From: Streptomyces antimycoticus
Lineage (GTDB): Bacteria > Actinomycetota > Actinomycetes > Streptomycetales > Streptomycetaceae
Length of the DNA: 64,000 bases
Assembly (NCBI RefSeq): GCF_005405925.1
Contig: NZ_BJHV01000001.1
Location: 8,370,001 to 8,434,000 of the forward strand
Reading direction: 5' to 3'
The position numbers and the translations under genes were made by a program. Of this stretch, positions 33,953-42,948 are shown in pieces. Numbering within the stretch: the first letter of the stretch is position 1; the number at the start of each line of letters is the position of its first letter. A model generated the notes under the pieces. That model was not told the origin of the DNA, made no database searches, and worked only from the letters and a program-made list of their open reading frames with translations.

Positions 33953-35265
33953 ATGCCCCCGATCGCCCGACGCAACCTCCTCAAGGCCGCCGCCGTCACC
34001 GGCGCCGCCACACCGTTCTCCTGGCTGCTCGCCAAGAACGCCCCGCCGGCCGCCGCCGACAGCCCCGCCGAGAAGTCCGCCGACGAGCCCGTGGACATCA
34101 CCTGGCTGGAGGACGGCGGCCTGGGCGCGGCCGCGGGCTCCACCTTCGGCGTCCCCTGGCCCAAGGGCGCCCACCCCGGCGACCGGACCTTCGCGCTGAC
34201 CACCGCAGACGGCAAGGAGGTGCCCCTGCAGACCTGGGCCACCGCCCACTGGCCCGACGGCTCGCTCAAGTGGACCGCGCACGCGGCGGGGGAGGGGCTC
34301 ACCGGCAGCGCCTACAAGCTCACCACCGGCACACCCGCCGCGCCCGCCAAGAAGGTCACCGTCTCCGAGAGCGGAGGCAGGATCACCGTCGACACCGGGG
34401 TGATCCGGGCCGTGATCGGCAAGGACGGCGAGAAGCTCGTACGCTCCGTCACCCGCGGCTCCACCGAGATCGCCCGCGACGGCCGGCTGGTCCTGCTCCG
34501 CCAGGGCGACCTCGACGACGGCGACCACGGCAGCGCCGCGTGGGAGCGGTTCGACGGCGAGATCAGCGGGGCGAAGGTCGAGCAGCGGGGCCCCGTACGC
34601 GCTGTCGTCCGCATCGACGGCAAGCACCGCAAGGGCCGCCGGGCCTGGCTCCCCTTCAGCGTCCGGCTCTACTTCTACGCGGGCGCCGACTCGTTCCGCA
34701 TGGTGCACACCATCACCTACGACGGCGACCAGACCGCCGGTCATGAGTCTGGGGACTTCATCCGCGGCCTCGGCGTCCGCTTCTCCGTGCCGATGCGCGA
34801 CCAGGCGTACGACCGCCACATCCGCATCGCCGGCGAGGGCAAGGGATTCCTCACCGAGGCCGTCAAGGGCATCACCGGGCTGCGCCGCGACCCGGCGCGA
34901 AGATCCGCACCGCTCAGGTGAAGGGCGAGAAGCTGCCCGACCCGGCCACCTGGGACCAGCGCGTCACCTCCCGGCTGCACCTCATCCCCACCTGGGGCGA
35001 CTACACCCTCTCCCAGCTCTCCGCCGACGGCTTCACCCTGCGCAAGCGCACCAAACCCGGCCACGGGTGGATCGCGGCGGGCGGCGGCGGCCGGGCGAGC
35101 GGCTTCGGCTATGTCGGCGGCGTCAGCGGCGGACTCTCCTTCGGACTGCGCGACTTCTGGGAGAAGTTCCCCGCCCAGCTCGACATCCGCGGCGCCGCCG
35201 GGGACGCGGCCGAGGTCACCCTGTGGCTCTGGTCGCCCGAGGCCCAGCCCATGGACCTGCGTCAG
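33953..35265 (+). pseudogene. Tat-exported PcRGLX/YetA-like protein (rhamnogalacturonan-lyase-like), frameshifted and truncated
   Basis: The ATG at 33953 opens a Tat signal (RRNLLKAAAVTGAAT) and then a family-typical N-terminal domain (DITWLEDGGLGAAAGSTFGV, TYDGDQTAGHESGDFIRGLG). The frame breaks near 34894, where restoring one G (GG to GGG) joins it to GAKIRTAQVKGEKLPDPATW and on to AQPMDLR at about 35262. There the sequence turns into the left part of a TnpB element. About 440 of the roughly 880 residues usual in the family are present. The enzyme would have acted on pectin-type rhamnogalacturonan. Family assignment is by recognition, moderately sure. Confidence 0.7.
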
Positions 35266-36646
35266 TCTTCTTCTGTGGGCGCCGAGCGTCCGCCCCAGAT
35301 GTCCGGCGAGCCGGGCAATGCGTACATACGTACTGCTGGTCGCCGATCGTGATGAAGGGGCCGGACAACTGACATGTCTGTCGCATGGTCGCACTACCGT
35401 CTGGGGCATGAAGCTGGTGGTGCAGGTGAAGCTGCTGCCGACACCCGTGCAGGCGGCGGCACTTGATGCCACCTTGCGTGCCTGCAACCGGGCCGCCGAC
35501 CAGGCTTCGAGGGTTGCGTACGAGACGGGTGTGACGAGCCGCAACGATCTGCAAAAGGCTGTCTACACGGATCTGAAGGCCCAGTACGCACTGTCCGCGC
35601 AGCCCGTGGTGCGGGTGGTGAAGAAAGTCGTGGACGCTTACTCCACCCTGCGCGCGAACCTGAAGGCGGGCCATCTCGGCCCGGCGGACTCCAAGAGGCA
35701 CCGCAAGGCCATCGGCTCACCGATCGCCTTCCGGCCGCAGGCGGCCCAGCCCTTCGACGACCGCTGTCTGTCCTGGCAGATGGACTCTCGCACCATCTCG
35801 ATCTGGACCGTCCACGGCCGTCTGAAGAACATCGGCTTCGCCGCCTCGCCCGACCAGCTCAAGACTCTGGTCGCGTACCGCAAGGGCGAAAGCGACCTGA
35901 TCTTCCGGGACGGGAAGTGGTTCCTGGCCGCGACCTGTGAGATCCCCGACCCCGAGGTCTTCGAGCCGGTCGACTGGATCGGAGTGGACCGCGGCATCGT
36001 CAATCTAGCCACCACCAGCGACAACACCAACTACCAGGGACGGCGCCTGTCCCGTTACCGGCGTTGGCAGGCCCGCAAACGTGCCGAACTCCAGGCCAAG
36101 AAGACCCGCTCGGCCACCCGTCGGCTGGCCCGCCGCGCCAAGAGGGAGCACCGTCATGCCACCCAGATGAACCATGTGATCAGCAAGGAGATCGTGTCGG
36201 TCGCGCAACGCACCGGTCGCGGGATGGCTGTCGAGGAACTCGGCGGGGTCCGGGACCGGGTACGGCTACGCCGCGACCAGCGCGGCACGCTCTCTGCCTG
36301 GCCCTTCCACCAGTTGGGACAGCACCTTGTTTACAAGGCCCGCCGGGCCGGGGTGCCGTTCCTCGAAGTGGATCCGGCCTATACCTCGCAGCGCTGTCCG
36401 CGCTGTGGGCACACCGGTCGGGCCAACCGACCCGACCGGGACCATTTCCGTTGTCGTCGGTGCGGGCTCGCTGGCCCCGCCGACCTCGTCGCCGGGGTCA
36501 ACGTGCGCGATCGCGCACGCTCGGCGTGGGTATTCGTCACCAACCCGTCGCTCCAGGGCCCACCCCGGCCTGAAGCGAGATGCGCCCCGTGACCGTCCCG
36601 TCGTAGGGAGCAGTCGGGAGCGCGACAAGGCGTGAACCACCGAGCC
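35266..36646 (+). mobile_element. IS200/IS605-type element with TnpB only
   Basis: The boundaries are approximate: the left edge is where the YetA-like frame loses its sequence, the right edge is just before the hairpin at 36647. The element carries one gene, a TnpB; no TnpA transposase is present, so it depends on a TnpA elsewhere. It interrupts the lyase-like gene, and most of that gene's 3' half is missing on the other side. Confidence 0.7.
35408..36592 (+). CDS. tnpB: TnpB (OrfB) RNA-guided nuclease of an IS200/IS605 element
   Basis: A 394-residue TnpB. The RuvC-like catalytic acids are present: D194 in WIGVDRGIVN, E276/E277 in GMAVEELGG and D359 in GPADLVAGVN. The zinc ribbon is intact (CPRCGH...CRRCG), as is the SQRCPRCG lead-in. 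TnpB proteins are known to use an RNA made from the element's right end to cut the empty donor site, helping the element persist. With all catalytic residues kept, this copy may be active. ATG at 35408 after TCTGGGGC. The C terminus is slightly Pro/Arg-rich and may overlap the guide RNA coding sequence. Confidence 0.9.
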   Translation: MKLVVQVKLLPTPVQAAALDATLRACNRAADQASRVAYETGVTSRNDLQKAVYTDLKAQYALSAQPVVRVVKKVVDAYSTLRANLKAGHLGPADSKRHRKAIGSPIAFRPQAAQPFDDRCLSWQMDSRTISIWTVHGRLKNIGFAASPDQLKTLVAYRKGESDLIFRDGKWFLAATCEIPDPEVFEPVDWIGVDRGIVNLATTSDNTNYQGRRLSRYRRWQARKRAELQAKKTRSATRRLARRAKREHRHATQMNHVISKEIVSVAQRTGRGMAVEELGGVRDRVRLRRDQRGTLSAWPFHQLGQHLVYKARRAGVPFLEVDPAYTSQRCPRCGHTGRANRPDRDHFRCRRCGLAGPADLVAGVNVRDRARSAWVFVTNPSLQGPPRPEARCAP

Positions 36647-36865
36647 TCACCTTCTCGGCCGTTCACGGCCGAGAAGGTGACCGAATACCACGAGGGCGAC
36701 GGCTACCCCGACGCCACCACCAGTTGGAAGACGGTCGAGCTCGAAGGCCCTCAGGTGCTGGAGCCCGGCGTCGAGGCGGCCTGGGTGAGCACCAACGCCA
36801 CCGCCCAGTACGGCCTCGCAGCGATCCAGAACCTCGCGCTCGTCGGCGACAAGCTGCCGGGCTAG
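36632..36865 (+). pseudogene. 3' remnant of an interrupted gene
   Basis: An open frame from a chance GTG encodes TAEKVTEYHEGDGYPDATTS, then ends GLAAIQNLALVGDKLPG. Third-position GC and wording look like a real protein tail. It may be the C terminus of the disrupted lyase-like protein or of another carbohydrate gene; I do not recognise the domain. It lacks any ribosome site. Confidence 0.5.
36647..36680. repeat. Perfect 15-bp hairpin at the right edge of the TnpB element
   Basis: TCACCTTCTCGGCCG, loop TTCA, then its exact complement. IS200/IS605 ends carry subterminal hairpins recognised by TnpA, and the TnpB guide RNA usually ends near such a structure. Here the right arm also codes for the remnant protein, so the structure may straddle the junction. 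Confidence 0.6.
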
Positions 36866-36899
36866 CCACGCGGTCACGGTTCCGACGACACTTGAGGGC

Positions 36900-37388
36900 A
36901 TGGACTGGTGCCATTACCGCTTCCGCAGCCGATGGGACCTCGACGCCGCCCCCGCCGCCGTCTTCGCGGCGCTGGCGAACGGCGACGACTATCCGCGGTG
37001 GTGGCGCCAGGTCCGTGAGGTCCGGCGGATCGACGAGCGCAGCGGCGCCGCCCGCTTCCGCTCCCTGGTCCCGTACGACCTGCGGGTGATCGTCAGCGAG
37101 GCACGCCAGGACCCGGCGGACGGCGTGCTGGAGATCGGCTTCTCGGGCGATCTGGAGGGATGGGCGCGCTGGACGGTGTTGCCCCACGGGACCGGCACCC
37201 GCGCCCTCTTCGAACAGGAGGTGGTGGCCCGCAAGCCGCTGCTGCGCCGCCTCGCGCTCCCCGGCCGTCCCGTCTTCCGGGCCAACCACGCCCTGATGAT
37301 GCGCTCCGGACGGCGGGGGCTGCGGGCGCATCTGGCCGCGCGGGCCGCCGGTCCGGCCTCCCCGCCCTCCGGCGGACATACGGTTTGA
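36900..37388 (+). CDS. SRPBCC (START-like) family protein
   Basis: A 162-residue protein of the polyketide-cyclase / SRPBCC ligand-binding fold. The opening YRFRSRWDLDAAPAAVFAAL and DDYPRWWRQVREVRRID are typical of the first helix and strands. Members bind hydrophobic ligands; no catalytic role is implied. The ATG at 36900 has only GAGGG 2-6 nt upstream, which is too close, so the start is not certain. It lies between the broken sugar locus and the second tRNA-Val. Confidence 0.78.
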   Translation: MDWCHYRFRSRWDLDAAPAAVFAALANGDDYPRWWRQVREVRRIDERSGAARFRSLVPYDLRVIVSEARQDPADGVLEIGFSGDLEGWARWTVLPHGTGTRALFEQEVVARKPLLRRLALPGRPVFRANHALMMRSGRRGLRAHLAARAAGPASPPSGGHTV

Positions 37389-37455
37389 ACCAAACCCGCC
37401 GCGACCTGTATTGTTCAGGTCGTTCCGCCGGGGGAGACCCCGATGAGGACAACCC

Positions 37456-37530
37456 GGGCGATTAGCTCAGTGGGAGAGCGCTTCGTTCACACCGAAGAGG
37501 TCACTGGTTCGAACCCAGTATCGCCCACCA
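37456..37530 (+). tRNA. tRNA-Val (CAC), copy 2
   Basis: Bases 37456-37527 are identical to the tRNA at 29727-29798. This copy has CCA encoded at 37528-37530, the first one does not. A perfect terminator follows after 3 nt. Confidence 0.95.
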
Positions 37531-37533
37531 CCT

Positions 37534-37571
37534 CATGAGGCCGGGCCGCCAGCAGGCGGCCCGGCCTCATG
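37534..37571 (+). terminator. Terminator after tRNA-Val copy 2
   Basis: A 17-bp perfect stem, CATGAGGCCGGGCCGCC and complement, with an AGCA loop. Confidence 0.85.
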
Positions 37572-37665
37572 TCTGTCCGCCGGTAAGGCCGGTCCGTGTG
37601 CTTGTCCGGCCAAGAGCTGGGTATCCGGATAAAACTTCCGTGGGTGACGATATGGAGGGGAACTC

Positions 37666-38037
37666 ATGGCCGTAGCCAGCGCAGCCGTCCTGACCCTGGA
37701 CTGTGCCGAACCCGAAGAGCTCGCCGACTTCTACGCCCGGGTGCTCGGCGCCGAGATCCAGCCGATGACCACCCCCGACCGGCTCGAGATCGTCGCACCC
37801 GGCGGGTCGCGGATGGCGTTCCTGCGGGACCACGGCTTCGCCCCACCGAGCTGGCCGCGGCCGGACGACTCCCAGCAGGCCCATCTGGACCTGCTGGTGG
37901 AGGACATCGACGCCGCGGAGCGCCAGGTCATCGACCTGGGCGCCCGCCCGCTGGACACCAAGAACAACGGCGGCCTGCGCGACACCCGGATCTACTCCGA
38001 CCCGGCGGGCCATCCCTTCTCGCTCCGCCGCACCTGA
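37666..38037 (+). CDS. VOC (glyoxalase/bleomycin resistance) family protein
   Basis: A 123-residue vicinal-oxygen-chelate protein with two beta-alpha-beta-beta-beta modules: LTLDCAEPEELADFYARVLG and HLDLLVEDIDAAERQVIDLG, ending DTRIYSDPAGHPFSLRRT. Members include dioxygenases, glyoxalase I and drug-binding proteins. It has the short, single-chain length of the binding or isomerase types. The ATG follows GGAGGGG. Substrate unknown. Confidence 0.85.
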   Translation: MAVASAAVLTLDCAEPEELADFYARVLGAEIQPMTTPDRLEIVAPGGSRMAFLRDHGFAPPSWPRPDDSQQAHLDLLVEDIDAAERQVIDLGARPLDTKNNGGLRDTRIYSDPAGHPFSLRRT

Positions 38038-38064
38038 GCCCCCTCGCACCGCCGCCCCCGAGCG

Positions 38065-38790
38065 TCAGGCCGCGGCCGCGAGGTCGGGTCGCAGCGGCCA
38101 GGCCGGATCGCAGACCTCGTCCGAGCCGTTGAGCGCGAACCACGCCTGCAGCCCCCGGGCCTGCGCCGCGTACCAGATCGTCTGGCGGGCGTGCAGCTCG
38201 GCGGGTGTGAGCGTCTCCAGACGCGAGGCGAACCGGCGGCCCACCGCCCGCACCACGTGCAGGGAGGCCGCCGCGTCCGCCGCCGCGTCATGCGCGCCGG
38301 TCAGCTCCACTCCGTAGTGCGCACACAGATCGACCAGGGTGCGGCGGCCCTTGCGATAGCGGTCCAGATGCTTGTCCAGTACGCGCGGATCCAGCACGCT
38401 CATCGAGCGCAGCGAAAGATAGCCCGCCAGGCTGGAGTTGCGATGCCGCTTCAACTCCCGGTCCAGCAGGGTCAGATCGAACGGCGCGTTCATCACCACC
38501 AGCGGGGTGCCCCGCGCGGTCTGCTCGGCTATCGCCCGCGCCATCTCGTCCATCACCGGCGCCGGCCATCTGCCGTGACGCTGCAGATGGGCGTCGGTCA
38601 GACCGTGTATCTCGGTGGCGGCCGGCGGCACCGGCACCCCCGGACTCACCAGCCAGCGCCGGATCTCCGGCAGACTTCCGGTCCCGCGCTGTACCACCAG
38701 CGCCGCCGACACGATCCGGTCATGCTCGACATCGACACCCGTGGTCTCCGTGTCAAAGGCGGCAAGCGGCCCCTCGAACCAGGACGGCAT
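38065..38790 (-). CDS. DEDDh 3'-5' exonuclease (DnaQ-like)
   Basis: A 241-residue exonuclease. Exo I is AAFDTETTGVDVEHDRIV, Exo II is VVMNAPFDLTLLDREL and Exo III is HDAAADAAAS, so all DEDDh metal-binding and catalytic residues are present. It resembles the epsilon proofreading domain but is encoded alone; it could serve in DNA repair or proofreading. The ATG at 38790 follows GAGGAG by 8 nt (minus strand). It is convergent with the VOC gene. Confidence 0.88.
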   Translation of the reverse strand: MPSWFEGPLAAFDTETTGVDVEHDRIVSAALVVQRGTGSLPEIRRWLVSPGVPVPPAATEIHGLTDAHLQRHGRWPAPVMDEMARAIAEQTARGTPLVVMNAPFDLTLLDRELKRHRNSSLAGYLSLRSMSVLDPRVLDKHLDRYRKGRRTLVDLCAHYGVELTGAHDAAADAAASLHVVRAVGRRFASRLETLTPAELHARQTIWYAAQARGLQAWFALNGSDEVCDPAWPLRPDLAAAA

Positions 38791-38952
38791 GGCCCCAACT
38801 CCTCGTGCTTTTCCCGTCGATGACTCCTGCATCCCGCCCCGACCAGGTGATACCCGGAGCGAGCACCTCGAACCGCCGCTGTTTGCCGAGGTCCTGACGC
38901 GGAGACAACACAGGTGTATGTATGCCGGCGACGACCGGAAGGCGTCACGGAC

Positions 38953-39531
38953 ATGACGCTCGCAAAACCCGACCCGGCCCCGACGGTGAGCGGCCTTGCC
39001 CTGAGCGGAACACCCCCCGTGCGTGGCCAGATCGCGACCACCGCCTGCATGGAGACCCTTCAAGTCGGGTATCTGCACGCGGTCGCCGCCGCCGCGGGCT
39101 GCTCACTGGCCCAGCCCTTTCCCGACCACGGGATCGACTGGCATGTCAGCCACAGCGCCCCCGGCCACGCCGTGGACGACGAGGTCACCATCAAGGTGCA
39201 GCTCAAGGCCACGTACCAGATCGCACCGGACCCCCCGGGCCCGACCTTCGCCTTCACCCTCGACAACGACCACCTGATCAAGCTGGCGCGCAGCCCGGTC
39301 TCCGTGCACAAGATCCTCGTGGTGATGATCGTGCCGCGCAGCCAGGAGGACTGGCTGCGAGCCGGGCATGACCGACTGTCCCTGCGCCACTGCTGCTACT
39401 GGATCAATCTGGCCGGCCACCCGATCACGGGCCGCCGCCGGACCACCGTGCGGATCCCGACCTCGCGGGTCTTCGACGACCGCGCGCTCTGCGAGATCAT
39501 GACCCGGGTCGGGGCGGGAGGGAGACCGTGA
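38953..39531 (+). CDS. DUF4365 domain protein, nuclease-like
   Basis: A 192-residue protein. The core (METLQVGYLHAVAAAAGCSL, HGIDWHVSH, VTIKVQLKATYQ) matches the DUF4365 pattern. The spacing GID...VQLKAT resembles the Asp...(Glu/Gln)-x-Lys site of PD-(D/E)XK nucleases; that reading is an inference. The ATG at 38953 follows GGAAGG; earlier in-frame starts lack a ribosome site. The downstream gene overlaps by one base, so the two form a unit. The partner is unrecognised. Confidence 0.65.
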   Translation: MTLAKPDPAPTVSGLALSGTPPVRGQIATTACMETLQVGYLHAVAAAAGCSLAQPFPDHGIDWHVSHSAPGHAVDDEVTIKVQLKATYQIAPDPPGPTFAFTLDNDHLIKLARSPVSVHKILVVMIVPRSQEDWLRAGHDRLSLRHCCYWINLAGHPITGRRRTTVRIPTSRVFDDRALCEIMTRVGAGGRP

Positions 39532-40733
39532 TGGACCGACCGTGGCCCCAGGACGACCAGGCACCCCCGGCGGTCCCGCACCCCGACGAGACCGATCCGG
39601 CCGTCCTCGGCGCCCTGCTCGCCCGGCACGGCTGGCGCCGCCGCGGCGGCACCCCGGGGCGCTACGCCCGCTGGACGCCGCCGGGCCGGACCACGGGCGC
39701 CACCAGCCTGCTGGTGCCCGAGAGCCGGGACTTCCCCGACAGCGGCGATCTGCTCGGCGAGGCGCTGATGGCGCTCAGCCGCAGCGCCGCCCCCTCCGCC
39801 CGCGAGGTGCTCACCGGCCTCGCCGTGCCCAGCGATGAGATCCGCTGGCGGCGCGAGGTGCCCGAATCCCCCGGCGGCACCTCCGCCTGGACCGCGCAGG
39901 AGCGGCTGCGCGCCGCCGCCCGCGACACCCTGCTGGCCGCGGCGCTCGCCGCCCGCGGCCGGGCGGGCTACTACGGCGCCCGGCACCGCCGCGCCGCCGA
40001 GGCGTCCCTGGAGCGGGTGCTGACCGGGCCCCCGGGCGCGGAGTCCGGCGGCCGTGAGCTGACCGTCTTCGTGCCCGTCGAGGAGGACGGCCGCGCCACC
40101 GCGGTCACCCTGCTGCGCGCGCTGTACGCCCTCCGTGACGCCGCCGACTACCACCGGACGACCGGCGGCATGGAGGTGTACGACGCGGCGGTCGCGGCGG
40201 GAGCCTGCCGGGAGCTGACCGAGGCGGTGGTCGCGCTGGTCCAGGGCACGGAGGGGGCGCGGGTGGCGCTGGAGTGGTCACCGGCCGCCGGTCCGCCGCC
40301 GGGGTTCGCGGCCCGGCCCGATCCGGTGGAGTTCTCGCCCGGCGATCTGCCGGGGCTGCGGGAGGCGGGCGCCCGCTATGTCCGGGACGAGCCGTCCGTG
40401 CCCGTATGCCTCACCGGTGCGGTGGTGCGGCTGCGCCGTACCGGCCCCGGCGGTCCGGGGACGGTGCGGCTGCGGGTGCTCTCCGGGGCGGATGTCTCTC
40501 AGGTGCGGATCACCCTGGACGAGGAGGACTACCGGATCGCCGGCCACGCCCATCTGGTGGGGCTGCCGATCCGGGTGCGGGGGCGGCTGGAGAGCCGCGG
40601 CGGCTTCCGGCGGCTCAGCGGGGCCACCGGCGTCACCCCGGTCCAGGTGGACGAGGCCGAGCGGGACCGGCTGGTCAAATCGCTCCAGGAGAACCTGGAC
40701 TTCTTCGAGGAGGCATGCGGCGGCGGCCCCTGA
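39531..40733 (+). CDS. Hypothetical protein, partner of the DUF4365 protein
   Basis: A 400-residue soluble protein. It opens with a short domain (VLGALLARHGWRRRGGTPGR, WTPPGRTTGATSLLVPES), has a long helical centre and ends with a beta-rich segment (TVRLRVLSGADVSQVRITLD, LVGLPIRVRGRLESRGGFRR) that reads like an OB or barrel domain. A GTG at 39528 overlapping the previous stop is also possible; the ATG at 39531 has better spacing from GGAGGGAG. I do not recognise a family. Confidence 0.75.
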   Translation: MDRPWPQDDQAPPAVPHPDETDPAVLGALLARHGWRRRGGTPGRYARWTPPGRTTGATSLLVPESRDFPDSGDLLGEALMALSRSAAPSAREVLTGLAVPSDEIRWRREVPESPGGTSAWTAQERLRAAARDTLLAAALAARGRAGYYGARHRRAAEASLERVLTGPPGAESGGRELTVFVPVEEDGRATAVTLLRALYALRDAADYHRTTGGMEVYDAAVAAGACRELTEAVVALVQGTEGARVALEWSPAAGPPPGFAARPDPVEFSPGDLPGLREAGARYVRDEPSVPVCLTGAVVRLRRTGPGGPGTVRLRVLSGADVSQVRITLDEEDYRIAGHAHLVGLPIRVRGRLESRGGFRRLSGATGVTPVQVDEAERDRLVKSLQENLDFFEEACGGGP

Positions 40734-40865
40734 CCGCCGCCCCGGCGCGTGACGGCGCCCGGCGACGGCGTGCACAACCGTTTCGCGGTCCCACCCGTCG
40801 GCTCGGTACGATTCACGCTGCGCCGCATTCGCCGCGGTGAGCCATCCATCAGTCAGGAGAGACCG

Positions 40866-42845
40866 GTGTCAGACGTCCGTGTGATCATCCAACGCGATTC
40901 CGAGCGGGAAGAACGCGTGGTGGCCACGGGCACTACGACGGCGGACCTCTTCTCCGGCGACCGCTCGATCGTCGCCGTGCGCGTGGGCGGACAGCTCAAG
41001 GACTTGGCGTACCAGCCGGCCGAGGGCGACGAGATCGAGCCCGTGGAGATCACCAGCAAGGACGGCCTGGACATCCTGCGCCACTCCACCGCGCATGTCA
41101 TGGCCCAGGCGGTGCAGGAGCTGTTCCCCGAGGCGAAGCTGGGCATCGGCCCGCCGATCAAGGACGGCTTCTACTACGACTTCGACGTCGAGACCCCGTT
41201 CCACCCGGACGATCTCAAGCGCATCGAGAAGAAGATGCAGGAGATCCAGAAGAGGGGGCAGCGGTTCTCCCGCCGCGTGGTCACCGACGACGAGGCGCGC
41301 GAGGAGCTGTCCGCCGAGCCGTACAAGCTGGAGCTGATCGGGCTCAAGGGATCGGCCGCGGACGCCGCCGAGGGCGCGTCGGCCGAGGTGGGCGCGGGCG
41401 AGCTGACCATCTACGACAACCTCGACGCCAAGTCCGGCGAGCTGTGCTGGAAGGACCTGTGCCGCGGTCCGCACCTGCCGACCACACGGAACATCCCGGC
41501 CTTCAAGCTGATGCGCAGCGCCGCCGCGTACTGGCGGGGCAGTGAGAAGAATCCCCAGCTCCAGCGGATCTACGGCACCGCCTGGCCGACCAAGGACGAG
41601 CTGAAGGCGTACCTGGACTTCCTCGCCGAGGCCGAGAAGCGCGACCACCGCAAGCTGGGCGCCGAGCTGGACCTGTTCTCCTTCCCCGACGAGCTGGGCT
41701 CGGGCCTCGCGGTGTTCCACCCCAAGGGCGGGGTGATCCGCAAGGAGATGGAGGAGTACTCGCGGAAGCGGCACGAGGAGTCGGGGTACGAGTTCGTCAA
41801 CACCCCGCACATCACCAAGGCGCGCCTTTTCGAGACCTCGGGCCACCTGCCGCACTACATGGACGGCATGTTCCCGCCCATGGAGTTCGAGGGCCAGGAC
41901 TACTACCTCAAGGCCATGAACTGCCCGATGCACAACCTGATCTTCAGGGCGCGCGGGCGGTCGTATCGCGAGTTGCCTCTGCGGTTGTTCGAGTTCGGCA
42001 CGGTCTACCGGTACGAGAAGTCCGGCGTCGTCCACGGCCTGACCCGGGCCCGGGGCTTCACCCAGGACGACTCGCACATCTACTGCACCAAGGAGCAGAT
42101 GGCCGATGAGCTGGACAACCTGCTCACCTTCGTGCTGAACCTGCTGCGCGACTACGGGCTGAGCGACTTCTACCTGGAGCTGTCCACCCGGGACGACTCC
42201 GACAAGTTCATCGGTGGGCCGGAGCAGTGGGAAGAGGCCACCGAGGAGCTGCGCAAGGCGGCCGAGAAGCAGGGCCTGGAACTGGTCATGGACCCGGGCG
42301 GCGCCGCCTTCTACGGCCCGAAGATCTCGGTCCAGGCCCGGGACGCGATCGGCCGTACCTGGCAGATGTCGACGATCCAGGTCGACTTCAACCAGCCGGA
42401 GCGGTTCGAGCTGGAGTACACCGCGGCCGACGGCTCGCGTCAGCAGCCCGTCATGATCCACCGGGCGCTCTTCGGCTCGATCGAGCGCTTCTTCGCGGTC
42501 CTGCTGGAGCACTACGCGGGCGCCTTCCCGGTGTGGCTCGCCCCGGTCCAGGCGGTCGGCATCCCGATCGGCGACACCCATGTCCCGTACCTGGAGGAGT
42601 TCGCCGCGCAGGCCAAGGCGAAGGGCCTGCGGATGGAGGTCGACTCGTCCTCGGACCGGATGCAGAAGAAGATCCGCAACGCCCAGAAGTCCAAGATCCC
42701 GTTCATGGTGATCGTCGGTGACGAGGACGTGGCCGGCAACGCCGTGAGCTTCCGCTACCGCGACGGTTCGCAGAAGAACGGCATCCCGATCGACGAGGCG
42801 CTGGCCGAGATCGCCGACGCCGTGGAGCGCCGGATCCAGGTCTGA
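40866..42845 (+). CDS. thrS: Threonyl-tRNA synthetase
   Basis: Charges tRNA-Thr. At 659 residues it has the full domain set: TGS (1-60), the second additional editing domain with [20 protein letters not shown], the class II core with motif 2 ([29 protein letters not shown]), zinc ligand in MNCPMHNL, motif 3 around [20 protein letters not shown], and the C-terminal anticodon-binding domain. The GTG at 40866 follows CAGGAGAG. A -10-like TACGAT is at 40807-40812, giving a short leader with no room for a T-box. Confidence 0.97.
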   Translation: MSDVRVIIQRDSEREERVVATGTTTADLFSGDRSIVAVRVGGQLKDLAYQPAEGDEIEPVEITSKDGLDILRHSTAHVMAQAVQELFPEAKLGIGPPIKDGFYYDFDVETPFHPDDLKRIEKKMQEIQKRGQRFSRRVVTDDEAREELSAEPYKLELIGLKGSAADAAEGASAEVGAGELTIYDNLDAKSGELCWKDLCRGPHLPTTRNIPAFKLMRSAAAYWRGSEKNPQLQRIYGTAWPTKDELKAYLDFLAEAEKRDHRKLGAELDLFSFPDELGSGLAVFHPKGGVIRKEMEEYSRKRHEESGYEFVNTPHITKARLFETSGHLPHYMDGMFPPMEFEGQDYYLKAMNCPMHNLIFRARGRSYRELPLRLFEFGTVYRYEKSGVVHGLTRARGFTQDDSHIYCTKEQMADELDNLLTFVLNLLRDYGLSDFYLELSTRDDSDKFIGGPEQWEEATEELRKAAEKQGLELVMDPGGAAFYGPKISVQARDAIGRTWQMSTIQVDFNQPERFELEYTAADGSRQQPVMIHRALFGSIERFFAVLLEHYAGAFPVWLAPVQAVGIPIGDTHVPYLEEFAAQAKAKGLRMEVDSSSDRMQKKIRNAQKSKIPFMVIVGDEDVAGNAVSFRYRDGSQKNGIPIDEALAEIADAVERRIQV

Positions 42846-42935
42846 TCCACCACGGTCTCCCACGGAGGCCGGGATTCCGAGTGGCGGCCCTGACCAGGGC
42901 CGCCCCTCGGCTCTTCCTCACCGCGGCCGGGCGAA

Positions 42936-42941
42936 TATGCT
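42936..42941 (+). promoter_or_regulatory. Leaderless-type -10 box (TATGCT)
   Basis: TATGCT ends 7 nt before the ATG at 42949, with no ribosome-binding site. Confidence 0.6.
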
Positions 42942-42948
42942 GGCCCGC

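Noticed and set aside
38914..38952. Earlier start for the DUF4365 gene
   Set aside because: The in-frame ATG at 38914 lacks a ribosome site, while GGAAGG is well placed for the ATG at 38953.
40734..40865. T-box upstream of thrS
   Set aside because: The space after the likely promoter is only about 50 nt and no T-box sequence is visible.
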